DNA of 64,000 nucleotides, taken from positions 2,016,439 to 2,080,438 of the forward strand of contig FJOG01000001.1 of the NCBI GenBank assembly GCA_900073065.1, read 5' to 3'. The number at the start of each line of letters is the position of its first letter. Within the stretch, counting starts at the first letter, position 1. Shown here one piece after another: positions 1 to 11,422 of the stretch. The notes beneath the pieces are model-generated. The model was not told the DNA's origin. It saw only the letters and a list, made by a program, of their open reading frames with translations, and did no database searches. The translations under genes were made by a program, and so were the position numbers. This DNA is from Phialocephala subalpina (lineage: Eukaryota > Ascomycota > Leotiomycetes > Helotiales > Mollisiaceae).

Positions 1-1152
1 GCGTCGAGGGACTTCATATCGGCGAGGTTGTTTCCGGAGAGGTCGACGTTCTGGAGATCCGGAAAGGTTTGGGCGAGGATGTTGGCATCTCCAACATTGG
101 CGAGACTATTGTTTGCGAGCGTGACGCTGACGATGGCTTCCTTCTTCTCAGCTCTGGTCTTGAAGAGTCCATCACAAACTATCATCAGACCTTGAAAGAC
201 CTTGGTGGGGTTTGTCGTTTCCTGGAAGCATTCCGCTAGACCAGGATCCGCTACAATCGACGATAGATTCAAGAGCTTGAGGTCTGGGTTGTATCGCGCA
301 GCAAGAACCTGTCGGAATCTGTCCTTCAATGCTAGTGCCGCTGCCGATGGCTCCTTCTTTTGCTCCACAGACTCTCCTGTCTTTCCTGAAGGTGAGCCGA
401 AGGATTTGATAGACAAAACAGATCCAGCGAACGTAAATCCGTCAAGCTTCTGAAGTGTTGCGATGTCCTCCGGGCTGGCTGTGATTATGACCTTGTCACC
501 CCTCAATGATGACTATTTCGATGTTAGCAAGGTTTCGTACCTTGAAATCGATCGCGGATCACGTTGTGGTATACTTTATGTCGATCCTCGACTCGGTGTT
601 GGGTGGTGTAAGAACACGAGTATGATGAGATGGCGACGGTGCGATAACCTCGTGACCCCACGATCAAAGCATGAGACATACCTTCTTGATCTTCACAGTT
701 CTATTCGACTTGGCGTCCATTCCGCTAGCTTTTCGTTCCAGGAATGCCAGGAGGGCTTCAACTCCGCGGTCGGGGTTGCTGGCGGCTTTGCTCGAACTGA
801 GTCCTTCGACTTGCAGACTGTTTCCTGTAGTGGTGATTCGAGACTCCAAGACGTTCGCCTGTCCTCTTCCGATCCCACGCATGATAGCCTGCTTGGCTCT
901 AGCAGTCGCGATGCTTCCTCCACGCGCAGGGCCAGAATTTGTGCGACCGGTGCCCGCAGGCCTCGACGGCTCCATTCTACCCTTTGCCGATCTTCGCTTT
1001 TCACCTGCTGTAGCAGGATCCATGTCCAGGTCTCCATCTCTGTCGACTCGGACCGGTCCACCCGCGCGTCGCTTTTGAATGCCACCACGACCTCTGCTGC
1101 TTCGGATGTTGGGCGAGTCACCTCGTGGGGCTCGCGGTGCACTTTGCAACAT
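1..1152 (-). CDS. mex67: mRNA export factor Mex67 (NXF family), C-terminus beyond window
   Basis: Mex67 is the main nuclear mRNA export receptor; with Mtr2 it carries mRNPs through the nuclear pore. Two exons are visible: 1152-682 and 512 to the edge. The intron (681-513) starts GTATGT and ends TAG, and both sides are in phase 0. About 327 residues are seen. The N-terminus is Arg/Gly-rich, with the family's DRDGDLDMD stretch near residue 40. An RNA-binding fold follows (KVIITASPEDIATLQKL, about residues 160-180), then leucine-rich repeats (LKLLNLSS, LQNVDLSGNNL). The NTF2-like and UBA domains would lie left of position 1. The start is the ATG at 1152, in a purine-rich context (gacaagATG). The gene is divergent from ERV46, with 820 bp between the two starts. 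No defect is seen in the visible part. Confidence 0.9.
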
Positions 1153-1972
1153 CTTGTCGTATTCGTAGCTTCGGAGAGGATTTGGCGATATGTTTTTGGG
1201 TGTCGTCGAGATCTAGGCTCGGCGGGGTAGGTTGTGTGCGATCAGATCATTCGAGATGACGATGTATCGCAGATATTTGGTGGTATTTGTTGAAAGAGCG
1301 GTCGCAAGAGTGTTCGCAATTGATTCGAAAGACACAAAGAAGATCCGGAATTGAAAAGAACAAGGGAGTGGTGTTTTGAGTCGGAGAGGTGGGTGTGGAA
1401 AGGAAGAGCAAAGATAGTGCGACAAAAGACGAAGGTTGCAGGCAAGGCTGACGAGCTAAGAAAACGCCTAGCGCGATCGGGATTGAGTCACAAAGGCGGC
1501 ACGTGACACATTCGCATCTTCACTAAATCTGCCTCGTGAATAATGTGTCAAACAAATTCTAGGATTGGCGCAGATATTACTCAATGGTCCTGGACGAAAA
1601 TGTGACTGGATGTAAATTATTTACAAATTTCTAGGTTACCTATTCTTGAAACTGTCCCGAGGCTGAGAGCCCTCGCTCGCGAAGCCCGCTTTGATTCGTG
1701 TACCTGCAGGAGCCGACTTCAAGCATCAAAGCCAGCTGTCCTCAAGAGAATTAATTATCTTCGCACACCAAACAGCAGAACTCTTCGGCGCAAAGAGATT
1801 TCCTGTCGTCTTTTGCATCTTCGATTCTTTTTCTTTCATTTCCAAGTCAATTGATCACAATTCCTTCTGATTTATGCATCTTTAAAGAGCCATTTCAACC
1901 ACTGCCGCAAGGCTCAGCTCCAGCGACTTCATAGTAACACGGTACCGCGTATACATCGACTGAACAGCAATC
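1153..1972. promoter_or_regulatory. Divergent promoter region mex67/erv46
   Basis: This 820-bp stretch separates the start codons of two divergently transcribed genes, so it should hold both promoters and 5' leaders. The part next to ERV46 (about 1790-1970) is CT-rich, as fungal leaders often are. I see no coding signal on either strand. Confidence 0.5.
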
Positions 1973-3435
1973 ATGCGTGCGAAATCTCGCTTTACGCGGC
2001 TCGATGCCTTCACAAAAACCGTAGACGAGGCCAGGGTTCGCACGACCTCTGGTGGAATTGTCACGATAGCTTCTTTGCTTATCGTTCTATGGCTGGCTTG
2101 GGGAGAATGGGCAGATTACCGACGGATAGTTGTGCATCCAGAGTTGATTGTGGATAAAGGACGAAGTATGATAGCCTCTGCCATATAAGGATCATCTGCT
2201 GATACGCTGGTTGTAGGTGAAAAGATGGAAATACATCTGAACATTACCTTTCCCAAAATTCCTTGCGAGCTCCTCACACTCGATGTTATGGATGTATCTG
2301 GAGAGCAGCAGACTGGTGTTATGCACGGCGTGAATAAAGTTAGACTTTCGCCAGAAGAAGAGGGTGGCCGTGTCATCGATGTGAGGTCTTTGGATTTGTA
2401 AGTCTGGGACATTCTTGAAGCACATGAAGATGCTGACTGCTTACAGACATTCTCCTTCTGATGAAGCTTCCCACTTGGACCCCGACTACTGCGGTGGCTG
2501 CTATGGCGCGACCCCTCCCGCGAATGCACAGAAACAAGGTTGTTGTAACACTTGCGACGAAGTCCGAGAAGCCTATGCTAGTGTGTCCTGGGCATTTGGA
2601 CGAGGAGATGGCGTTGAACAATGCGAGCGCGAGCACTACGGAGAGCGATTGGACTCCCAGCGAAAGGAAGGATGCAGAATTGAAGGTGGTCTTCGGGTCA
2701 ACAAGGTCGTGGGCAACTTCCACATCGCTCCAGGAAGGAGTTTCAGCAACGGCAACATGCACGTTCACGATTTGAACAACTACTTTGATACACCAGTGCC
2801 AGGTGGCCATGTGTTCACACACGAGATCCATTCTCTCCGTTTTGGACCCCAGCTTCCAGAAGAAGTCGTGAAGAAGCTTGGTACTAAAGAACTGCCATGG
2901 ACAAACCACCACATCAATCCTCTGGATAATACCGAGCAAATCACAGCGGACCCAGCCTATAACTTCATGTACTTCGTTAAGGTTGTCTCCACTTCTTATC
3001 TTCCGTTGGGATGGGAGAAGAATGCATATGGCAAAGGTTTGGGAGTCGATCCTGCCCTTGGAGCGTATGGACACCAAGATGACGGTAGTGTTGAGACGCA
3101 TCAATACTCGGTCACCAGTCACCGCAGAAGTCTTAGTGGTGGCGATGATGCTGCTGAGGGACACAAGGAGAAGCTCCATGCCCGCGGTGGTATTCCAGGA
3201 GTGTTCTTCTCATATGTAAGCATATTGACCCCGGGTCAGACCTCAGACTAATCAACCTTAGGATATCTCTCCAATGAAGGTCATCAACAGGGAAGAGCGA
3301 TCCAAGAGTTTCACAGGATTCTTGACTGGTCTTTGTGCCATTATTGGAGGTACATTGACAGTGGCGGCAGCATTGGACCGAGGCTTGTATGAGGGCAACA
3401 TGCGCCTGAGGAAGCTGCAATCTAAAACGATGTGA
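1973..3435 (+). CDS. erv46: ER-Golgi vesicle protein Erv46 (ERGIC3 family)
   Basis: Erv46 forms a complex with Erv41 that cycles in COPII/COPI vesicles and retrieves escaped ER proteins. Four exons (1973-2165, 2217-2397, 2447-3215, 3262-3435) splice to 438 codons with all phases matching. The N-terminus SRFTRLDAFTKTVDEARVRT is the family signature. It is followed by a membrane segment at about residues 28-47 (IASLLIVLWLAW). A luminal cysteine cluster (CGGC...GCCNTC) sits near residues 140-160 and is typical of Erv46. A second membrane segment lies at about residues 398-420 (GFLTGLCAIIGGTLTVAAAL), ahead of a short basic cytosolic tail. Length and architecture match intact family members, and no damage is seen. 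Confidence 0.93.
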
Positions 3436-3915
3436 GACGGGCATGTTTCTTATATGGGTTTGGCATGGAAGGAGTTCAGAGGTATGCTTTGAATATATAA
3501 GTCCTTTCTGCACATTATGAATTACTCCATGACAGTGAGTGGTGGGGCGATTTCCCTATATTCATCATGTGATGCGGTACTGCGCCAAAGGAGCGCTCCG
3601 TCGGATAGATCCGCAATCTGACAGTTAAATCTGTACATCCATCAGATTTGCTTCTTCCAACACCTAGCTCTGTTCGCTTTTTGGATCTACAGTTCAACCT
3701 CTGTGCATTTCTGGTGTTCCATTTGAACAATTAGTTCGTCTCAAGCGACAGTGTTGCGTTGTTCTGTTGCACATTGTGATTCAATGGAATCGATGCACAT
3801 GGTTGTTAACCCCTTTTGTTGCCGCTTCGCTTTTACAAGGATTGCTTGGCGAGTATCGCCCCCAAGCATTGCTCGCCATAGCTCGACGGTCAGAAACGGC
3901 TTTAGCTTTCGAGCA
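3436..3915. other. Intergenic, ERV46 3' region and ATP-grasp leader
   Basis: The 480 bp hold the 3' flank of ERV46 and the 5' flank of the ATP-grasp relic. Short open frames exist on both strands but none has a recognisable protein or convincing splice context. An in-frame upstream ATG at 3751 would only add a poorly conserved leader to the ATP-grasp reading frame. Confidence 0.4.
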
Positions 3916-5095
3916 ATGTCATCTACGGCACCAGAACCCATTCGAATAGCCGTACTCCATCAAGCCATCGAACCTCCCATCATCAACGGTGTCCACAAGC
4001 CCATGAAACCAGGAGGTAAGTGACCACGCTGTACATAATCATACTTTCTAACTTCCACCAGGCTACCAAGACTCAGGAGCAGACATAGCATACTCTCTCC
4101 AATCCCTTTCGGACGTCAAAATTCTCACCCCCTCCCCCTTACCCAACCCCCACTCTTCCACAGGATGGACATTCCCCGATACTCCCTCCGGCATCCTCTC
4201 CGCCGTCCAAGCAGGAGCCACCCACCTCTGGGCAAACACCATCCTCTTTTCCTCTCATCCTCTCCAAACTCTCCAAGACCTCGACAAACAACAAGACGAA
4301 ATCCGAGTAATCGGCCAGCCACCAAACCTAGTTCAACTCTACGACAACAAAGAATACGTCAACTCTTTGCTTCGTTCTCACCACTTTACTTTACCGAAAT
4401 CTTGGACGCTGACTTCCTCTCCAACTCTGGACCTAAGTTCCACGATCAAGAAGTTGGGTTTGACCTACCCAATAGTAGGAAAACCAATCCGTGGCCGTGG
4501 CTCCTCCGGTGTGAAGCTCTGCCACAACCCTTCAGAATTGCTCTCCCACATCCAATCACTATTCCTCACCTCTCCCACCATAATGCTGGAACAGCATCTT
4601 TCAGGCGAAGAATGTACAGTTACTGTTATGCCTCCTTCCCATCAAGATTATTGGGCATTGCCGGTTGTGAGGAGGTTCAATCATGAGGATGGGATTGCGC
4701 CTTATAATGGCGTTGTGGCTGTTACAACCAATTCGAGAGTTGTGACGAAAGAGGAGAGGGAGAAAGACAGGTACTATGGGAGGTTGTGAGGGAGTGTGTT
4801 GACAGTGCGAGGTTGTTGGGTGTTAGGGCGCCGATTAGGGTTAGCATCTTTCAGGCGAAGAATGTACAGTTACTGTTATGCCTCCTTCCCATCAAGATTA
4901 TTGGGCATTGCCGGTTGTGAGGAGGTTCAATCATGAGGATGGGATTGCGCCTTATAATGGCGTTGTGGCTGTTACAACCAATTCGAGAGTTGTGACGAAA
5001 GAGGAGAGGGAGAAAGACAGGTACTATGGGAGGTTGTGAGGGAGTGTGTTGACAGTGCGAGGTTGTTGGGTGTTAGGGCGCCGATTAGGGTTAGC
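3916..5095 (+). pseudogene. Broken ATP-grasp (D-Ala-D-Ala ligase-like) gene
   Basis: The readable part (exon 3916-4015, intron 4016-4061, then an open frame to a TGA at 4787-4789) resembles fungal ATP-grasp ligases related to D-alanine-D-alanine ligase. Seen features are an N-terminal IRIAVLHQA strand, KPGGYQDSGADIA, GATHLWANTILFSSHPLQ, the nucleotide-binding LGLTYPIVGKPIRGRGSSGV, and LEQHLSGEECTVTVMPP. Around YYGRL the frame hits TGA. One frame over, it continues as VRECVDSARLLGVRAPIRV, which is the expected family sequence, so a single base is missing there. The same segment is then repeated exactly (separate entry). After the second copy no family C-terminus follows: the catalytic Asn/Mg-binding end (normally near a DVNMKPN-type motif) is absent. 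I infer a non-functional, truncated gene. An assembly error at the duplication is the alternative. Confidence 0.75.
4593..5092 (+). repeat. Exact 250-bp tandem duplication inside the ATP-grasp relic
   Basis: Positions 4593-4842 and 4843-5092 are identical base for base, as far as I can compare by eye. The trinucleotide AGC occurs at the left edge (4593-4595), at the junction (4843-4845) and just after the second copy (5093-5095), which is typical microhomology of a tandem duplication. The unit is 250 bp, not a multiple of three, so it cannot restore the frame. It covers the coding sequence from SGEECTVTV to APIRV, including the frameshift, which is therefore present in both copies and older than the duplication. 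Confidence 0.9.
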
Positions 5096-5407
5096 TACGA
5101 GATATAAAGCCTTTGAACTCTGTGTCTGTGTCGAGTACGTGAATGGCAAGTTTCCAAGGAAGCATCGAAGAAGAGGACAATCAGCCAAAGTCACGTCACC
5201 TAGCTTGTTGCTGTTTGTGAAAAGAAAATTTAATTGAAAGATAGCTACTTCTGCAGAATGTTTGTTATAGACCAGAAGTCGATCTGTTTCTGCTGTGATT
5301 TCTTGAGTTTCCCATGCTCAGTTATTGTCAGACATCTGCCCAGTGCTCCTATTATGTTTTAGGAGATCGAAGGACGGGAGAAAGAGAGTATTGGAAATTA
5401 GTAAAGA
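5096..5407. other. Intergenic, degraded 3' flank of ATP-grasp relic
   Basis: An open frame continues to about 5237 but its product does not resemble the ATP-grasp C-terminus. Nothing else is recognisable in this stretch. Confidence 0.35.
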
Positions 5408-5800
5408 CTACCTGCCAACAGGAAGTCGTTTCGAGTCCTCAGCGAAATAAAGTTGATACAATGTGTATGGAGGTATCTCAGTAGTTGAGATGGCAGTTCC
5501 GCTAAGGGCGTACTTGGAAAGCTTCCAACTTTCAAGTGGGGAAGATGGATTGATCTCTCTGCCTGCACATCGTGCTGAATACGGGTAATGTGATCTCGCG
5601 AAGTCCACTCCATATGTGAATGGAAGCCCACGATTATTCGGACTGACTAGGTTGTTGAAGTTCATCTTTGGCTTCAGAGAGATATAAGCAACGATCCGCT
5701 CTCGATCGGCGAGGGTTCCTGCAACTAACGTTATGATTGGGCTAGCTGAATCAAGGCTCTGATACGTACTGTGGGCTTTTGGGTGCTGAGGTGGCGCCAT
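5408..5800 (-). CDS. Small hypothetical protein, 113 or 130 residues
   Basis: I do not recognise this product. The ATG at 5800 lies in a good context (atccaagATGGCG) after a long CT-rich leader, which argues for a real start although the frame is open further upstream to 6370. A possible intron, 5769-5719, begins GTACGT and ends GCAG. It is 51 nt with no stop, so the frame is the same with or without splicing (113 or 130 residues). The C-terminal part (YISLKPKMNFNNLVSPNN, PPYTLYQLYFAED) looks like a folded basic protein, without signal peptide or membrane segment. It could also be a non-coding transcript or a relic. Confidence 0.35.
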   Translation of the reverse strand: MAPPQHPKAHSTYQSLDSASPIITLVAGTLADRERIVAYISLKPKMNFNNLVSPNNRGLPFTYGVDFARSHYPYSARCAGREINPSSPLESWKLSKYALSGTAISTTEIPPYTLYQLYFAEDSKRLPVGR

Positions 5801-6854
5801 CTTGGATGGGGATAATGAGACCTGAGATTGTGAAGGGATGCTAAGTTGGTTCGAGAAGGTGTTGAAGACAGGCAGCAGATCGATGGCAATGGTGAGCAAC
5901 AAAGTTGAGGGCAAGGAGTTTTGCCGCTGTGAAAAGCCAGGTAAGATCGAAGGAAGTGAAATCGGGGAGGTGAGTTGAAGAAGACTAAATTGAAGAAGGT
6001 TGAGTGGAAGAAGGTGGAGCCGAAGAAGTCCGAGTGGAAGGAGTTGATGGAGAGAAACGAAGAGGTAAGGAGGGAACAGTGTAGTGAGAAGCAGACTCCA
6101 TTTGATGTCAAGACAGTTGCTTGTAGAAGGAAGGAAGAGCTGTTCTTGCTTTCGTTGAGTTGACAAGAGGAAGAGATTATAAAGAAGCAAAGAAGCCTTC
6201 TTAAATAGAGACCTGCTGCTCGCTAACAAGATATCTATTACGCTTGGAAGCTCGAACGAAATTGAAACCTTGCGGCAACGGCGAGCGAATGGTGTGAACT
6301 CAACGAGCTTCTTTGAAGAGGACACTGAGAGGATTGACTCGAAATCATCTAGCTTTTGCGATACGGACAATGGATATCATGAGGCAAATGTCCAGTTTTC
6401 TAGCTCAGGAGTAAGCATTTACTGAAGCAGTTATGTCAGATATAATTTGAGTGATTGAGTACGTATACGGAAATCCTTGAACGAGCTCATCATTGCTTGA
6501 TTTTCTGTCGAGTTGGCAGGCTGAACATCTTCAGGCTCACGACTGCCCGTTTTGTTGTTGTCATTGAGATGAATGCCCCAGTGTAAGAGGGAGAATCTGC
6601 TTTCATAAAGTTGTGATTGACCTCGATAGCGTGAGGAAGTTCTTCGTGAAGTTGACTTTGTCAAAATCCGTGTGAGATAGGGGTAGTTTCAGCCACACCT
6701 CGGAAGGACCCTGAAAAGCCACACTGCAAGGAGCTCAGATTGCAGGGGATGGTGATACGCGTTCGACGATAAAGTGCTCACTGAAGCCTCACCATAAGCA
6801 ACGACAATTGTGTCCTCATTCATTTCATTCTAGCAAGTCTTCAAATGTCTGAAG
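5801..6854. other. Intergenic with one coding-looking plus-strand fragment
   Basis: About 1 kb separates the small minus-strand gene from the permease. The left part is the CT-rich (minus-strand) leader of the small gene. At 6246-6425 the plus strand has 59 open codons of balanced composition (NEIETLRQRRANGVNSTSF near its start), with a GTAAGC donor-like site at 6411. It may be an isolated exon or a gene remnant; no family was recognised. The last 150 bp are probably the permease promoter and leader. Confidence 0.3.
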
Positions 6855-8723
6855 ATGCTGCTACCAACCAGTAAGCTGGTTCAGTCCCCAAAGCCTGTCC
6901 TGGCTCTCGCGAAAAGCACATCTGCAGCAAGACAGGAACTAAATGTAATGGTGTCCAGTACCCTGAAAGCGCCCGCTTCAGCGATCACCACGACCATTAA
7001 CATCGATGGCGACGAAGCTCACGACCGACTCCTTCAACGTTCTCCTTCTGCACATTCGAGAAAATCGTCCATAGACTCGAGCTCGGACTCGGATTTAGAT
7101 TTGTTAGAAGGTGAAATCGAGGAAGCGGTAGATCCTAGGAAAGGAAGCCTCACATACTTGAATTGTGTAGCAATTGTGGTCAGCCTCCAGATCGGGAGCG
7201 GCATATTCAGCACTCCTTCAGAAATCAGCAAACATGTATCTTCTCCCCTACTCGGTATATCCGTTTGGATCGTAGCCGGTGTGCTGGTCTGGACCGGAGC
7301 CGCTTCATTCATCGAGTTGGGAAGACGAATACCACAAAATGGAGGGGTACAGGAATACCTCCGAACATGCTACGGAGATGCCTGGGGATTCTTATTCAGT
7401 TTTGGTTACATTGTGATTGGAAAGCCTTGTTCGGTAGCCATAATCTCTGGAATATTTGCCGAACATTTAAACAGTATCATCTTGCCGGAAGCATGGAGAA
7501 ATGAGTGGTTAAATAAACTAGTTGCTCTTTTGGGTGCTGGGTTGATTACTGCTGTTAATTGTTGGGGAACGAATACAGGGGCAAGTGCTGCGAATGGATT
7601 CTTCTTGCTGAAAGTCACTGGGTTGTTCTCGATTGTTGTGATTGGTTTGGTCGTTGGGGTTTCAGGGAAGGGGAATGATCTTACAGCTTGGATTCCGGAC
7701 AAGGTGGCTGAGGATGCTGGGACTGGTCAGCCTTCCCTGTGGGTGTTGGTGGGAGAGTACACGACGGCTATGTTTGGAGCTCTTTTCACATATGGTGGGT
7801 GGGAGACGGCGAACTACGTTGCTGGGGATATGAAAAATCCCATGCGAGACTTGCCTCGAGTGATCAACTCCGCTATGGTCATTGTGATGGTTGGTTTCGT
7901 TCTCGCCAACGTTGCTCTATACATTGTCGTACCTATGGACGCGCTTCGAGAGCGGAAAACTGTTGCTGTGGTAAGAAAGTTCCTTCATTTGTCTGACGCT
8001 CACCAGCTAATAATTTAGACTTTCGGCATCCAAGCGTTCGGAACTCTTGGGGGCATTGCATATTCCTTACTCGTTGCAATTTCTTGTCTTGGAGCTCTGA
8101 ACTCGAGCATTTTTGCTATGGGACGACTCATTGTCGTTGCAAGCGAGAGAAAATATGTCCCAAGCTTCTTCGGAGACCCAGAGCATGAAAGCAAGGAGGA
8201 AGAGTCTTTCCATTACCGAAATTATCTTCGCGGCTTGCCGAAACCAATCGCGTCGACTATCATGATGTTGGTTCAGAAGACCGAGACTTTGAGATGGGAT
8301 CATAAGGTGCCAGTGTAAGTTCCAAGTCAGACGTTCACACCTGAAGGGACAGAAACTAACAGCTACAGATATGCACTACTCTTCAACGCCTTCCTCTCCT
8401 CAATCTACATCATATTCGGCACCTTCAGCTTCCTGCTAACATTCATTGGTATAGCCGAATACATCTTCCTATTTCTTGCAATACTCGGACTTTTCATCCT
8501 CCGCCGACGACCAGAGATGGGAGAGCCAACACCTAGGACATGGAATATCAACCCCATTGTCTTTTGCGTTTGTAGTGCTTTTATAGTACTGAGAGGTGTT
8601 ATTACAGATCCGTTGCAGGGACTGGCGTTATTGCTGTTCAATTTGGCGGGGTTGGGACTTAGACGATTTCTGGTTGGCGCTGGGGAGAAGGATATGGAGT
8701 TGGGTGATAGGGTAGAAAGATGA
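6855..8723 (+). CDS. Amino-acid permease, LAT family (Mup1/Mup3-like)
   Basis: This is a plasma-membrane amino-acid permease of the APC superfamily. The closest described fungal group is the L-type/methionine permeases (Mup1/Mup3), and substrate is not proven by sequence. Exons 6855-7970, 8019-8314 and 8369-8723 give 588 codons in matching phase. A Ser-rich acidic cytosolic N-terminus of about 95 residues precedes roughly twelve hydrophobic segments. TM1 carries the substrate-binding signature IGSGIFSTPSEI at about residues 113-124, followed by GRRIPQNGGVQEYL and the conserved TYGGWETANYVAGDMKNP region. The last exon encodes two hydrophobic spans plus the basic LFILRRRPEMGEP loop typical of LAT proteins. 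A second in-frame ATG (MVSSTLK, residue 32) could be the true start. The gene looks intact. Confidence 0.88.
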
Positions 8724-11422
8724 ATGTCATTCTATTGGTTCTCTTCTTGTTAAACAAGGAGTCGTTTTCGCCAACAGTGAAATTACTCAGGTCTGAAAGA
8801 CTTGACCCGCCCAAAAATTTGAAGTATGTTGATGAAGGCGGGCACGACTAAGGTGTTGAGCTACTGCCGTGGGCAGACCTAATTATGTACGCGAGAAATT
8901 GGGAAGGCACGAGTACAGGCAAGAACAACAAGAACGACAGTTGTGGCATTCGACAAGCTCATCTCACCAAGAGCCGTGAGAGAAAGTTTCTACTTCCGGC
9001 AATTATTTGAGTGAAAGTTCAATAAGCTTAAGAATTTTGTCGTTTCTTCTGTCATGATGGATGCCATTGCCACACCGAGAACAGATCATTGGTCATACAT
9101 GCAAGTTCACTTTTCTTTGAACGATGGAAATATTAAAAGATGGTGAAATTGTTTTCGTCGACAAGGCATCTGAGACCCGATGCCCCTGTGCCGAATCTCA
9201 GACAATGTTTGTGGCTTTTGTCGTCATGCCATGGCGCAGACCACTCATTTATTTGCTTGTTCTTTCTGTTGCTTGCAGACTTTCAACATATTATATCAGA
9301 GATGTTCTCAGCAAATGGCCCCCAACGCCTCAGATTGGAAACAGTCCTCTGATTACCAAATAATATGTTCATTTGAGGAAAGTCATGCGCGTCTGAAGCC
9401 CAAAGGAGGCTGGTGAGAATCCAGACGCTTGTTCTCGGAGCTGAAAATATCGAGGTCTCTGAACATTCTCATTGGCTCCGCTTATGAGATTAATTGGCAA
9501 CGTATACCCCGGATTCGCCATCTCAGTGAACAACAGCCAAATTGCGACAGTCGTACATCAAGCCACGGTTCCTTCACGGCCGGAGCATGGAAATACGAGG
9601 GTGGACGAGGCTCATGTNNNNNNNNNNNNNNNNNNNNNNNNNNNNNNNNNNNNNNNNNNNNNNNNNNNNNNNNNNNNNNNNNNNNNNNNNNNNNNNNNNN
9701 NNNNNNNNNNNNNNNNNNNNNNNNNNNNNNNNNNNNNNNNNNNNNNNNNNNNNNNNNNNNNNNNNNNNNNNNNNNNNNNNNNNNNNNNNNNNNNNNNNNN
9801 NNNNNNNNNNNNNNNNNNNNNNNNNNNNNNNNNNNNNNNNNNNNNNNNNNNNNNNNNNNNNNNNNNNNNNNNNNNNNNNNNNNNNNNNNNNNNNNNNNNN
9901 NNNNNNNNNNNNNNNNNNNNNNNNNNNNNNNNNNNNNNNNNNNNNNNNNNNNNNNNNNNNNNNNNNNNNNNNNNNNNNNNNNNNNNNNNNNNNNNNNNNN
10001 NNNNNNNNNNNNNNNNNNNNNNNNNNNNNNNNNNNNNNNNNNNNNNNNNNNNNNNNNNNNNNNNNNNNNNNNNNNNNNNNNNNNNNNNNNNNNNNNNNNN
10101 NNNNNNNNNNNNNNNNNNNNNNNNNNNNNNNNNNNNNNNNNNNNNNNNNNNNNNNNNNNNNNNNNNNNNNNNNNNNNNNNNNNNNNNNNNNNNNNNNNNN
10201 NNNNNNNNNNNNNNNNNNNNNNNNNNNNNNNNNNNNNNNNNNNNNNNNNNNNNNNNNNNNNNNNNNNNNNNNNNNNNNNNNNNNNNNNNNNNNNNNNNNN
10301 NNNNNNNNNNNNNNNNNNNNNGTTGGTGATGATGTTAGATGGTGTTCTGGATCTTTATGTTATATTGGTAGCGGATCGATCGTCTAGAAAATAGGCTCGT
10401 ATTCCAAACTAGCCTTCGAAGTGGAGAAGGGTCCAAACGGTCTAAAATGCTTATGCCAAGACCTGCGCGATGATGATCGTTTGCAGGAAACAACAACAGA
10501 TGAAAGAAATTTGAAGTCGAAACAAAACACCAGGATATCTCGAGGACCCTGGCATGTTGATGCACGATTGCCTCTTTCAGTGTGACTGTGACACAGTTGC
10601 ACGATGGCAGTTTGCATGATGTGCTCTGGTGCGGAGGAGAACCCGAATGTGCCCCTGTCTGCATTACGGGCCAGCAGCTCAATCCATCTCCCATCTCCTT
10701 CTCCTGGCGCAACCCCACATTTTCAGGAGATGCAACGAATCGTCTCCTTGGACGGCAGGACTTGGATTATTTTAAGATAGGTAAATTATCTTAGCAAAGA
10801 GTTTCAATCGGTCAACCAGTTGGACCCTCGTGATGGTTCATTCGCCTTCTTGGCAGTTATCCCCCATTTCCCATCTTGTAAATAATTCTCCTTCTTCATC
10901 TGCTGCCGAAAAGTTGGCGATCTCAAGGTCCTGGACATCTGCAGCTGCACGGGTGAGAAACAGGCATTCTCAAACACAGCCGTAAAGGGTCGACGAAACG
11001 GGGATTTGGTCTCCTCACTTCTGCCAACCTTGGAACATCAGACTCTCCAATTCACCACCATTCACTCCTTTTGAGTTTATCGAAGACGTCGCATGCGACT
11101 ACACGGCCGTCGCCACTCGCCACTCCTTTGAACAAATATTCTACGAATAACTACCCACGATCCTTCCCGCTCCTTCATTTCATACACAGCCCGGCCTTAG
11201 ATTCGAGCTCAAACGTCCGCGCATCAACACATTCAATTCTTTCTGCAGCCACAACGTCCAAGCATTGGACCCGCAACTTTTCCTTCTCAAAGAGTTTCTC
11301 GTCAACTTCCGACTACAAACGTACCTTTCGACGACCAAGACGATCTATTACCGGGGGAATCATACATCACTGACGGTTGGGAATATTCTGGAATATCGCC
11401 GTCGCGGACGGTTTTCGACACG
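8724..11422. other. Intergenic with assembly gap; leader of Sel1 gene
   Basis: The 2.7 kb contain short spurious open frames and a 704-base gap. No known protein is seen on either side of the gap. From about 10850 rightwards the plus strand becomes pyrimidine-rich, like a fungal promoter and leader. From about 11200 to 11422 the frame of the downstream Sel1 protein is open without a stop and encodes an acidic peptide (PFDDQDDLLPGESYITDGW), so that gene may start further left through an unseen exon junction. Confidence 0.4.
9618..10321. other. Assembly gap (704 N)
   Basis: Unsequenced bases. The flanks show no coding sequence that demands a gene across the gap, but one inside it cannot be excluded. 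Confidence 0.99.

Noticed and set aside
463..1230. 255-codon plus-strand open frame
   Set aside because: It is antisense to both MEX67 exons and their intron; the minus-strand product is clearly Mex67.
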